From JAGPHI01 sp036661035 (GTDB lineage: Bacteria > Bacillota > Clostridia > Oscillospirales > Ruminococcaceae), in assembly GCA_036661035.1 (NCBI GenBank), contig JAVWZM010000038.1, positions 1 through 21,143 of the forward strand: a DNA stretch of 21,143 nt, read 5' to 3'. Each line of letters opens with the position of its first letter. Positions within the stretch are counted from its first letter, which is position 1. The position numbers were made by a program, and so were the translations under genes. This document shows positions 1 to 6,102 of the stretch, piece after piece. The notes beneath the pieces are model-generated. The model was given only the letters and a program-made list of their open reading frames with translations, was not told the origin of the DNA and did not search any database.

Positions 1-1440
1 GTCTTTCTGCCCCTTGTGACGGCGGTGTTCTTTTTACTTCCACATAAATTTAGGTGGGTGTGCCTGCTTGTATTCAGCTATTATTTTTACATGTCGTGGA
101 ACCCAAACCTTGTAATATTGATATTATTCACCACTGTTACAAGCTATTTAAGTGCCATTATAATATCGCGAACGTCAAGCCGAAAAATAGCCAAGGCTGC
201 TATGATTACGGGCGTAGCGCTTAGCCTTGCGTGCCTTTTTATGTTTAAATATTTCAACTTTTTTCAAGGCGGCGTCGTAAGCGCAATGGCAGCTTTTGGC
301 TTTAGCGTGCAGCCCATAACGCTCAATCTGCTTTTGCCTGTGGGCATAAGCTTTTATACATTCCAAACGCTTAGCTACGTGATAGACGTATATAAAGGCA
401 ACATGAAAGCGGAAACGCATTTTGGAATGTATGCACTTTATGTAAGCTTTTTTCCACAGCTTGTGGCAGGGCCGATAGAGCGCGCTACCTCGCTTTTGCC
501 GCAGTTTTATAAAAAGCAATATTTTAGCACAGCGCGTCTTAGCGACGGGCTACGACAAATTTGCGTAGGAATGTTTAAAAAAGTGGTTATTGCAGATTTT
601 GTGGCATATTATGTCAATTTTGTTTATAACGATATTACAAAGTTTGGCGGACTATCCATAATGTTGGCAACAGTTTTGTTTTCGGTGCAAATTTATTGCG
701 ATTTTTCAGGATATTCCGATATAGCCATAGGCTCTGCAAAAATATTGGGTTTTGACCTTATTCAAAACTTTAAAAGCCCGTATTTTTCAAAAAGCATAAA
801 GGAGTTTTGGCGGCGCTGGCATATATCGCTGTCCACTTGGTTCAGCGATTATGTATATATACCCCTTGGCGGCAGCCGAGTGAAGAAATCGCGCCATATT
901 TTCAATTTATTAATCACATTTATTTTGTCCGGCCTTTGGCATGGAGCAGAGTATAAATTTATAATATGGGGAATGTTTCACGGGATATTATTGGCGTGCG
1001 AAAGCTTTTATATTATGCGCCTAGATACGTATGTAAACGGCGTTTCCCCGTTTAAAAGGGGCGTTATAAACGCGGCGAGAATGGCGATTACTTTTACATT
1101 GGTAAACATCGGCTGGGCAATATTTCGCGTGAATAGCATTGCCGATTTGGTCTATATAGGCAAACATATCACAAATGGCTTAAATCCGCTTAAAATATTT
1201 ACATATCTGGAAAGCATTGGCTTTACGCCTGCTACTGTGGCAATGCTTATATGCGTAATTGCGGCGCTTATTATATACGATTGGTACGAATATTATCGCG
1301 GAAACCCTTTGCAATTCATCAAAAAACAAAAACCCATTGTAAGATATGCAGTATATTATATTGTGGCATTATGCGGCTTAATCGGGCTTTTGTCTGTGCC
1401 TATAGGCACCTCGGCAGGCTTTATCTATTTTCAGTTTTAA
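1..1440 (+). CDS. MBOAT-family membrane O-acyltransferase, 5'-truncated by window edge
   Basis: This polytopic protein probably transfers acyl (usually acetyl) groups across the membrane to an exported polymer, as AlgI, DltB and PatA relatives do. The reading frame is open from base 1; the codons before the GTG at 16 read VFLPL and continue a typical MBOAT N-terminus, so the true start lies upstream and the GTG is not a credible start. Visible marks are the family region FFPQLVAGPIERA (about residues 145-157 counted from 16), the FWRRWHISLS segment, and LSGLWHGAEY followed by WGMFHG, which supplies the conserved active-site histidines. About ten hydrophobic segments are present and the C-terminus looks complete (TAA at 1438-1440). 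The next gene starts 72 bases later and encodes an SGNH-like partner, as is usual in O-acetylation loci. Family assignment is firm; the acceptor polymer cannot be read from this sequence. Confidence 0.9.
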   Translation, partial: VFLPLVTAVFFLLPHKFRWVCLLVFSYYFYMSWNPNLVILILFTTVTSYLSAIIISRTSSRKIAKAAMITGVALSLACLFMFKYFNFFQGGVVSAMAAFGFSVQPITLNLLLPVGISFYTFQTLSYVIDVYKGNMKAETHFGMYALYVSFFPQLVAGPIERATSLLPQFYKKQYFSTARLSDGLRQICVGMFKKVVIADFVAYYVNFVYNDITKFGGLSIMLATVLFSVQIYCDFSGYSDIAIGSAKILGFDLIQNFKSPYFSKSIKEFWRRWHISLSTWFSDYVYIPLGGSRVKKSRHIFNLLITFILSGLWHGAEYKFIIWGMFHGILLACESFYIMRLDTYVNGVSPFKRGVINAARMAITFTLVNIGWAIFRVNSIADLVYIGKHITNGLNPLKIFTYLESIGFTPATVAMLICVIAALIIYDWYEYYRGNPLQFIKKQKPIVRYAVYYIVALCGLIGLLSVPIGTSAGFIYFQF

Positions 1441-1512
1441 TACTGATACTCATTTTAAACTATGCATTTGAAATATTCGCTAAAATATCTGCTATTGTCG
1501 GAGAAACAAATA

Positions 1513-2451
1513 ATGAAAAAATATTTTTTGAAAATTACTGTGTTCATATTGGCACTTTGCATACCGCTTGCAATGTTTTTCTTTTATATTCAAGGTCTAC
1601 CACAAATATTTACCGAAAGCATCATGGGCACAATACATTATAAAACAGAGCTTATTAAAAGCACTCGCCAATCGCCCCGTGTTATCTTGGTAGGCGGCTC
1701 CAGTAGCCCGTATGGCACAATTTGCGAGGAATTTCAAAAAGCGTTTAATATGCCCTGTATTAACATTGGCGCTACAGCATATTTTGGCATTGATTATTAT
1801 ATTTCCATATTGAACAAATATACCCGAGAGGGCGATGTGGTGGTTTTTGCGCCTGAGCATATTTTAATGCGCGGTAAAAACATAGATTATTCCACATTAT
1901 GGATGGGGATTGGAAATGATAAGCAATGCTTAGAGCTTTTACCGGCAAGCTATTACCCCGGCATGGCGTTTTCGTTTATAAAATACAGCAAACACAAGCT
2001 GGATCTTAAAGATGCACCGGAAAGTATTAATGAGCATCATAAAGATTTTGGGCCACTTGGAGATGTGACGACAGTGCGCACAAGCCTACTTGAAAGCGGA
2101 TATAATAAGGACGATATCATCACGCTGAGTAAAGATATATTGTATAGCGGTTCGATAAATTCTTTGAACAGATATTATAAAAAGGCAATCAAAAATGGCG
2201 TAAAGGTGTATTTTGCATTCGCACCTCTGGATAAGCTGGCAGTAACAAGCAACGACGAAGACATTGCGTCTTATGATGCAGCCATAAAAAAGCAGTTGAA
2301 GATGCCTGTAATCGGCAGTGCGCAAGACCATATTATGGAGGGTAAATATTTTTACGATACCAATAATCACCTTACAAGCGAAGGCGCTAAGGTAAATACA
2401 GATATGTTAATTCAAGAGCTTTCATCAGTGTGGCAAAAGCCGCAGAATTAA
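1513..2451 (+). CDS. Membrane-anchored SGNH/GDSL-like hydrolase or acyltransferase partner of MBOAT protein
   Basis: The product is 312 residues from ATG 1513. I chose this start over the ATG at 1462 because GGAG (1500-1503) sits nine bases upstream and the protein then opens with MKKYFLKITVFILALCIPLA, a clean signal anchor. Behind it lies an SGNH-like fold: VILVGGSSSPYG supplies a block I Ser region, CINIGATAYFG resembles block II, and the C-terminal DTNNHLTSEGA provides the Asp and His seen in AlgX/AlgJ/DltD-like and PatB-like esterases. The catalytic face would be extracellular. Its place directly behind the MBOAT gene suggests that the two work in one acetyl-transfer pathway on a surface polymer; this is inferred from context. 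The exact subfamily and substrate are unknown to me. Confidence 0.8.
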   Translation: MKKYFLKITVFILALCIPLAMFFFYIQGLPQIFTESIMGTIHYKTELIKSTRQSPRVILVGGSSSPYGTICEEFQKAFNMPCINIGATAYFGIDYYISILNKYTREGDVVVFAPEHILMRGKNIDYSTLWMGIGNDKQCLELLPASYYPGMAFSFIKYSKHKLDLKDAPESINEHHKDFGPLGDVTTVRTSLLESGYNKDDIITLSKDILYSGSINSLNRYYKKAIKNGVKVYFAFAPLDKLAVTSNDEDIASYDAAIKKQLKMPVIGSAQDHIMEGKYFYDTNNHLTSEGAKVNTDMLIQELSSVWQKPQN

Positions 2452-2471
2452 TAGGCAACTGTTTTGTACCT

Positions 2472-2548
2472 GCGCCGCCCGAGGGCTAATCATGCGGCTC
2501 GCGGTGCGATTACGTATACGGTTCACTGCTGCTAAAGCGAGAGCCGTA
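2472..2548 (+). other. GC-rich region with two mutually exclusive RNA folds
   Basis: One hairpin pairs GCGCCGC..GAG (2472-2483) with CTCGCGGTGC (2498-2507), allowing one G-U pair and a two-base bulge. A second pairs TACGGTTC (2517-2524) with GAGCCGTA (2541-2548), with one G-U pair. The 3' arm of the first and the 3' arm of the second can instead pair with each other: CGGCTC (2495-2500) with GAGCCG (2541-2546), extendable by two pairs. There is no poly-U run, so it is not a simple terminator. It does not match the c-di-GMP-I consensus as I know it. Function is unknown, and it may lie outside any transcript of the next gene. Confidence 0.35.
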
Positions 2549-2558
2549 AACATGGCAA

Positions 2559-2593
2559 ATTGTATTATAAAAATAAGATTTTTATGATACAAT
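2559..2593 (+). promoter_or_regulatory. 35-bp palindrome enclosing a promoter-like sequence upstream of the GGDEF gene
   Basis: Two 16-base arms around a 3-base centre (2575-2577) are complementary except for T2566/G2586, which would be a wobble in RNA. Inside it, TTGTAT (2560-2565) and TATGAT (2583-2588) are separated by 17 bases, the spacing of a vegetative promoter. No T-run follows on either strand, so I read it as a promoter with an overlapping operator rather than a terminator. The inference rests on symmetry and spacing only. Confidence 0.5.
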
Positions 2594-2643
2594 AATAAAA
2601 GCGAACCCGTTGATGCGAATTAAAAACCAAAGGGGGCTTTATC

Positions 2644-3798
2644 ATGGAGCTTACAATATCTTTGATAATGGCTGTTTTAACTTTTCTTGTGTTTGTTTTA
2701 ATAGGCAATCTGCGTGTAAAAAGCATTAAACCATTTATTGCTTTAGTGCCTATTTGCGCAATGTGCGTAATAGCATATATGCTGAAATGGCGTTTAGCGG
2801 CGGTTATTTTAGCCTTGCTATTGTGCGTAGTTGTGCTGTATATATTATCGGAGGAAAGGGATTTTCGCTTTGTTTTTGCCCTTGCCACTGCGGCTCTGTT
2901 TGCTTATTTAACGGTAAATTCCGTGGCTTGCGCCGTGGCAATGAGGGGCGCGTTAATAGGGATTGGTGCCGCGTTATTAACGGCAGGCATTTCGGCGTAT
3001 TTAATACTTTCAAAATACAGGCAAATAAAAAAGCTTTTGCTTTTACCGCTGTCGGTGTGGAACAATATGTCTGTTTGCGCTGTATTGCTCTTTATTTTTG
3101 CATGTATGCTTTGCGCATATCCCACTCCGATCTTGCAGCGCGCGGATAGTGTGATGATTTTGCCTATGTACACTGCGCTTTGCGCAATATTGTACAACGA
3201 GCTGTTAAATTTTGTTGCGGTAAATATAGATATTGAAAGCATGCTGCACTCTGGCGAGCTTTTAGAGGCGAAAATATCGCTCAAAAACAGCCAGCTCGAG
3301 GTGCAAAAGCTGTATTACACCTTGGCACAAACAGATTTACTTACAGGCCTTGCCAACCGTGCCGCATTTGAAAAAAACAAGCTGTCCACAAAGGCAAATT
3401 GGAATGAACTCATGCCGGCAGTTTGCTTTTCCTTCGATTTAAATAATCTTAAAGAGGTAAATGATAATTTCGGCCACGCCAGCGGTGATAAGGCTCTTTG
3501 CGGCATAGCGAATATTTTGCGCGAGGTGTTCAGCGATACGCCGGAGGTGTATCGCATGGGCGGAGATGAATTTATAGTAATGGGCTATCGTGTTACCGAG
3601 GACGATGCGCAAAACAGATTAAATAAATTTAAAGACAAGATTAGCGAATATAACGCGGTGGAAAGCGAGCCTATTTATTGTGCCGCAGGTATGGCATTTG
3701 CTTTTAGCCCTGCAACGCCATTTGAAACCATGGTCAGCGAGGCGGATTGCAAGATGTACGAAGACAAAAGAACATACAACAATGCTTCGCGCAATTAG
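2644..3798 (+). CDS. Membrane-bound GGDEF diguanylate cyclase
   Basis: The 384-residue product is predicted to make cyclic di-GMP from two GTP. Residues 1-192 form six or seven hydrophobic segments of no family I recognise, followed by a short coiled-coil linker (about 195-225) and a GGDEF domain (about 228-384). Signature elements are DLLTGLANR at the domain start, FDLNNLKEVNDNFGHASGD, and the intact active-site motif RMGGDEF (GGDEF at about residues 306-310). The position of the allosteric I-site, normally RxxD five residues before GGDEF, reads SDTP, so product inhibition by that route is unlikely. There is no EAL or HD-GYP domain. The start is supported by AGGGGG at 2631-2635 just ahead of ATG 2644. 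It appears monocistronic, with its own palindromic promoter. What its membrane domain senses cannot be told. Confidence 0.9.
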   Translation: MELTISLIMAVLTFLVFVLIGNLRVKSIKPFIALVPICAMCVIAYMLKWRLAAVILALLLCVVVLYILSEERDFRFVFALATAALFAYLTVNSVACAVAMRGALIGIGAALLTAGISAYLILSKYRQIKKLLLLPLSVWNNMSVCAVLLFIFACMLCAYPTPILQRADSVMILPMYTALCAILYNELLNFVAVNIDIESMLHSGELLEAKISLKNSQLEVQKLYYTLAQTDLLTGLANRAAFEKNKLSTKANWNELMPAVCFSFDLNNLKEVNDNFGHASGDKALCGIANILREVFSDTPEVYRMGGDEFIVMGYRVTEDDAQNRLNKFKDKISEYNAVESEPIYCAAGMAFAFSPATPFETMVSEADCKMYEDKRTYNNASRN

Positions 3799-3896
3799 TG
3801 CAAAACCACGAAAATTGTATATATTTAGTTTAAAATGAAATATTTCCCTTGGGTAATACGTATAAAAGTTAGAACGCTAACAAAGGGGTGGAGAAT

Positions 3897-4004
3897 ATGA
3901 CATTTAAACATATTGCTAATCTTTGGGACAGCATCAGAGATATTTTCGGAATAGTGTATGCCGAATCTCCAGACGAGTCGCAAGACGACGAGGACGATGA
4001 TTGA
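3897..4004 (+). CDS. Small acidic protein, 35 residues, unrecognised
   Basis: A strong ribosome binding site (AAAGGGGTGGAG, 3882-3893) stands just before ATG 3897, and the frame runs 35 codons to TGA at 4002. The N-terminal two thirds (start MTFKHIANLWDSIRDIFG) could form an amphipathic helix with W, I, F and V on one face; the last thirteen residues are almost all Asp, Glu, Ser or Gln, ending in a run of Asp. There is no cysteine, signal peptide or clear membrane span. A short hairpin starts 15 bases after the stop codon and a strong terminator lies about 110 bases downstream, consistent with a short transcript. I do not recognise the family. It could instead be a chance frame, but the ribosome binding site quality and strongly biased composition argue for a real gene. 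Confidence 0.5.
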   Translation: MTFKHIANLWDSIRDIFGIVYAESPDESQDDEDDD

Positions 4005-4019
4005 AGTTTGCTTTAATGA

Positions 4020-4039
4020 AACAAGGCTAAAGCCTTGTT
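4020..4039 (+). other. Perfect short hairpin after the small ORF
   Basis: AACAAGGCT (4020-4028) is exactly complementary to AGCCTTGTT (4031-4039). It is followed by CCGTTT, so it is at best a weak terminator. It lies 15 bases after the 35-codon frame. Confidence 0.45.
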
Positions 4040-4058
4040 CCGTTTAAAAGCTTATCTT

Positions 4059-4078
4059 GTGCGCGTACTATCGCGCAT
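4059..4078 (+). other. GC-rich hairpin in small-gene 3' region
   Basis: GTGCGCG (4059-4065) pairs with CGCGCAT (4072-4078) around a six-base loop, including one G-U pair. No T-run follows. It is the second of three consecutive hairpins between the 35-codon frame and the terminator at 4112-4152. Confidence 0.4.
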
Positions 4079-4111
4079 GGCATAGTTAAATTTGTGGTTA
4101 TAAAGCGTTAT

Positions 4112-4152
4112 AAAACAGAGCAATGGGCATTTTGCCTTTGCTCTGTTTTTTT
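4112..4152 (+). terminator. Strong intrinsic terminator
   Basis: AAAACAGAGCAA (4112-4123) pairs with TTGCTCTGTTTT (4138-4149); the stem continues after one bulged T to a three-base loop, and the 3' side runs into seven Ts (4146-4152). It would end transcripts from the small ORF or the GGDEF gene. Confidence 0.85.
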
Positions 4153-4330
4153 GCTCTTTGTCCAATGTTGTTGATAAGCACATATGAAAGTTTCCGGCTC
4201 TTTGCTAAATGTGGGGGTAGCCAACCGTAAAAGAGAAAATTGCGCCAAGGTGTTATCTGCAAGAACATCTTGGCGTTTTTATTTGATATTTGCTAAATGT
4301 AGGAGTAGCTACCTATGAGCCAAGAGGACA
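4153..4330 (+). repeat. Three copies of an IS-end-like motif (GCTCTTTG / CTAAATGT / GGGGTA)
   Basis: A clear copy begins at 4196 (GGCTCTTTG then CTAAATGT and GGGGGTA). A second begins near 4286 (TTTGCTAAATGT then AGGAGTA). A degenerate one begins at 4153 (GCTCTTTGTCCAATGTTG). All share one orientation, and their starts are spaced about 44 and 88 bases apart. A fourth copy is at 21069-21110. From memory, ends starting GGCTCTTTG are typical of some ISL3-family insertion sequences, so these may be remnant element ends; no transposase is present. A structured RNA is the alternative, since the 4196 copy is flanked by CTCTTT and AAAGAG. Confidence 0.45.
4242..4283 (+). terminator. Intrinsic terminator between two motif copies
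   Basis: CGCCAAG (4243-4249) pairs with CTTGGCG (4269-4275), continued after a G-U pair by TGTT/AACA, with a nine-base loop and the tract TTTTTATTT. It is a good terminator with no recognised gene directly upstream. GCCAAG recurs at 4319-4324 and could compete for the 3' arm. Confidence 0.7.
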
Positions 4331-4389
4331 AAAAAATACAAAAAAACCTTAAAATCGACACACACGGCTGCGTGTACACTTCAAAATAA
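4315..4389 (+). CDS. Possible 24-residue ORF, doubtful
   Basis: AGGAG (4301-4305) lies nine bases before ATG 4315, and the frame gives a lysine-rich peptide of 24 residues (start MSQEDKKIQKNLKID, one Cys near the end) to TAA 4387. The Shine-Dalgarno-like sequence is part of the repeated motif copy, so its presence may be coincidental. No family is recognised. It lies upstream of the mraZ promoter and would need a separate transcript. Confidence 0.2.
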   Translation: MSQEDKKIQKNLKIDTHGCVYTSK

Positions 4390-4423
4390 ACTGTGAAAAT
4401 TTGCGTTCAAAAATATATAAGTA

Positions 4424-4452
4424 TTGCATTTTTATGATATTCATTATATAAT
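4424..4452 (+). promoter_or_regulatory. mraZ operon promoter
   Basis: TTGCAT (4424-4429) and a perfect TATAAT (4447-4452) are separated by exactly 17 bases. The expected start of transcription near 4459 falls just before the MraZ boxes. This is the only clear vegetative promoter upstream of the cluster. Confidence 0.8.
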
Positions 4453-4464
4453 GAAAATACTAAG

Positions 4465-4489
4465 TGGGAGCAAGTGGGTAATAGTGGGA
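4465..4489 (+). promoter_or_regulatory. Three MraZ operator boxes
   Basis: TGGGA (4465-4469), TGGGT (4475-4479) and TGGGA (4485-4489) form direct repeats of TGGGN with exact 10-base period. This is the binding pattern known for MraZ in other bacteria. The boxes lie immediately downstream of the predicted start site, so MraZ bound there would be expected to repress its own operon. Confidence 0.85.
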
Positions 4490-4517
4490 GATTATACGAA
4501 AGGGCGGTGGCGTAATT

Positions 4518-4937
4518 ATGTTTTTAGGCGAGTACAATTATGCCATCGACGACAAAGGCCGTCTTAATTTTCCACCTAAATTCAGAGAGCAAATGGGCGA
4601 TAGCTTTATAGTTACGCGCTGGCTGGACGATTGCCTTGTAGCTTTTCCGCAAAATGAATGGCAACGTATATCCCAGCTTCTGCTTGAAAAAAGCATGGTG
4701 AAATCTCGCGATATACAGCGTTTTTTATATGCAAGTGCTATCGAGGCATCTGCCGACAAGCAAGGGCGCATACTTTTGCCGCAAGCTTTGCGCGAGCATG
4801 CAGGGCTTGTAAAGGACGTTAGCGTCATAGGCGTTGGCTCCCATGCCGAGATATGGAATACCGAGGCGTGGCAAAGCATGAACGAGCGCATGCGCTCAGG
4901 GCCTATAGCCAAAGCCATGGAGGAAATGGAGTTTTAA
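4518..4937 (+). CDS. mraZ: Transcriptional regulator MraZ
   Basis: MraZ is a ring-forming DNA-binding protein that controls the dcw operon. The 139-residue length is normal for the family. Two AbrB-like half domains are visible: DDKGRLNFPPKFR near residues 11-23, and its second version, DKQGRILLPQALR, near 80-92. The N-terminal MFLGEYNYAID is typical. The start at ATG 4518 has AAAGGGCGGTGG ahead of it. It is the first gene of the cluster and its three expected operator boxes are 30-50 bases upstream, which implies autoregulation. rsmH follows after 116 bases, a rather long gap for this pair. Confidence 0.96.
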   Translation: MFLGEYNYAIDDKGRLNFPPKFREQMGDSFIVTRWLDDCLVAFPQNEWQRISQLLLEKSMVKSRDIQRFLYASAIEASADKQGRILLPQALREHAGLVKDVSVIGVGSHAEIWNTEAWQSMNERMRSGPIAKAMEEMEF

Positions 4938-5053
4938 CGGCTTTGCACTTATAAAGGCTTTTGTGAGCGAAGGCAGAAAATATTTACATATGGCGGTTTT
5001 GAAACACAATTCCGTCTGCAATATATGCGCATTGCGCGGAAAGGCTTTAAAAA

Positions 5054-5977
5054 ATGTCTTTTGAACATATACCTGTGCTTTTGCACGAATGTATAGACGG
5101 CCTATCCATAAAGCCAAGTGGAATTTATGTAGATGGCACTGCCGGCGGCGGCGGACATTCCTATGAGATATCACAGCATCTTACTACAGGCATGCTGTAC
5201 AGCCTAGACCAAGATCCCGACGCAATAGCCGCGGCGTCACTGCGCCTTGCAGGGCAAAGGGCAAAGGTAGTGCAAACTAATTTCAGATATGCCTCCTCGG
5301 CGCTTAGCGAATATGGCGTTACCGAAATTGACGGTGCGCTTTTAGATTTGGGCGTGTCCTCGTATCAATTGGACGAGGAGTCGAGAGGGTTTTCGTATAA
5401 AGGCTCTGCACCGCTTGACATGCGCATGAGCCAAAGCGGAATAAGCGCCGCCGACATTGTAAACAGCTATACTCGCGAGGAGCTGGCAAAAATATTAAAG
5501 GAATATGGCGAGGAGCCATATGCGTGGTATATCGCAGGTAAAATAGTTGCAATGCGCGAAATAAATCCGCTTACAACAACCGACGAATTGGTGCGCGCCA
5601 TTGTATCTGCCTTGCCTGCATCTGTGCGCCGCAAGGACAAAAACCCTGCACGCCGCAGCTTTCAGGCTTTGCGCATTGCGGTAAATGGCGAAATGGACGC
5701 GCTTAGCGAAGGGCTGGACGATTTATTTTCCATGCTAAAGCCAGGCGGACGCCTTGCTATAATAACCTTCCATTCTCTTGAAGACCGCATTGTAAAGCAG
5801 CGTTTTAAGGCGTGGGCTACAGCCTGTACTTGCCCACCGGAATTTCCTGTATGCGTGTGCGGCGGAAAAGCAAAGGCAAAGCTTATCACCAAAAAGCCCA
5901 TAGAGGCAGACACACTAGAGCAAGAGGATAACCGCCGTGCCCGTAGTGCAAAGCTGCGCGTGGCGGAGAAGCTGTAG
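5054..5977 (+). CDS. rsmH: 16S rRNA (cytosine(1402)-N(4))-methyltransferase RsmH
   Basis: RsmH (MraW) adds the N4-methyl group to C1402 of 16S rRNA using S-adenosylmethionine, and nearly always follows mraZ. The 307-residue protein carries the N-terminal HIPVLLHECIDGL, the SAM-binding VDGTAGGGGHS (about 27-37), DLGVSSYQLDE, RRSFQALRIAVNGE and TFHSLEDRIVK, all hallmarks in the usual order. The CTCPPEFPVCVCG segment near residue 255 is the cysteine-containing region common in the family. ATG 5054 is preceded only by a modest GGAAAGG sequence. The gene ends 125 bases before the ftsL-like gene; that gap contains a small hairpin (ATGCGC 6007-6012 / GCGCAT 6022-6027) of unknown meaning. Confidence 0.97.
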   Translation: MSFEHIPVLLHECIDGLSIKPSGIYVDGTAGGGGHSYEISQHLTTGMLYSLDQDPDAIAAASLRLAGQRAKVVQTNFRYASSALSEYGVTEIDGALLDLGVSSYQLDEESRGFSYKGSAPLDMRMSQSGISAADIVNSYTREELAKILKEYGEEPYAWYIAGKIVAMREINPLTTTDELVRAIVSALPASVRRKDKNPARRSFQALRIAVNGEMDALSEGLDDLFSMLKPGGRLAIITFHSLEDRIVKQRFKAWATACTCPPEFPVCVCGGKAKAKLITKKPIEADTLEQEDNRRARSAKLRVAEKL

Positions 5978-6102
5978 ATATAATATCGCGCAACATAATA
6001 GCAGCCATGCGCAAGGGGAAAGCGCATTTAAAATGCAGATATTTACAAGGCAAAACGAAAAACAGCGAAACGTTTTAATGTACAAGAAAAGGAGGCAGCG
6101 CA

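Noticed and set aside
1462..1512. Upstream start for the SGNH-like protein
   Set aside because: It has no ribosome binding site and would put extra residues before a good signal anchor that starts at 1513.
1251..1643. A 130-codon plus-strand frame across the MBOAT/SGNH junction
   Set aside because: It overlaps two well-supported genes out of frame, and its sequence is a mixture of their shadow translations.
2452..2643. A c-di-GMP riboswitch in front of the GGDEF gene
   Set aside because: I looked for the GEMM core and its receptor motif and did not find them; the hairpins present do not fit the known consensus.
3815..3865. A sigma-B-type promoter (GTTTAA ... GGGTAA) before the small acidic ORF
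   Set aside because: The spacer is 17 bases, longer than the 12-15 expected for that class, so the match is not convincing.
4153..4330. A CRISPR-like array suggested by 44 and 88 base spacing of the motif copies
   Set aside because: Copies are few, diverged and uneven, the intervening DNA includes a terminator, and there are no cas genes.
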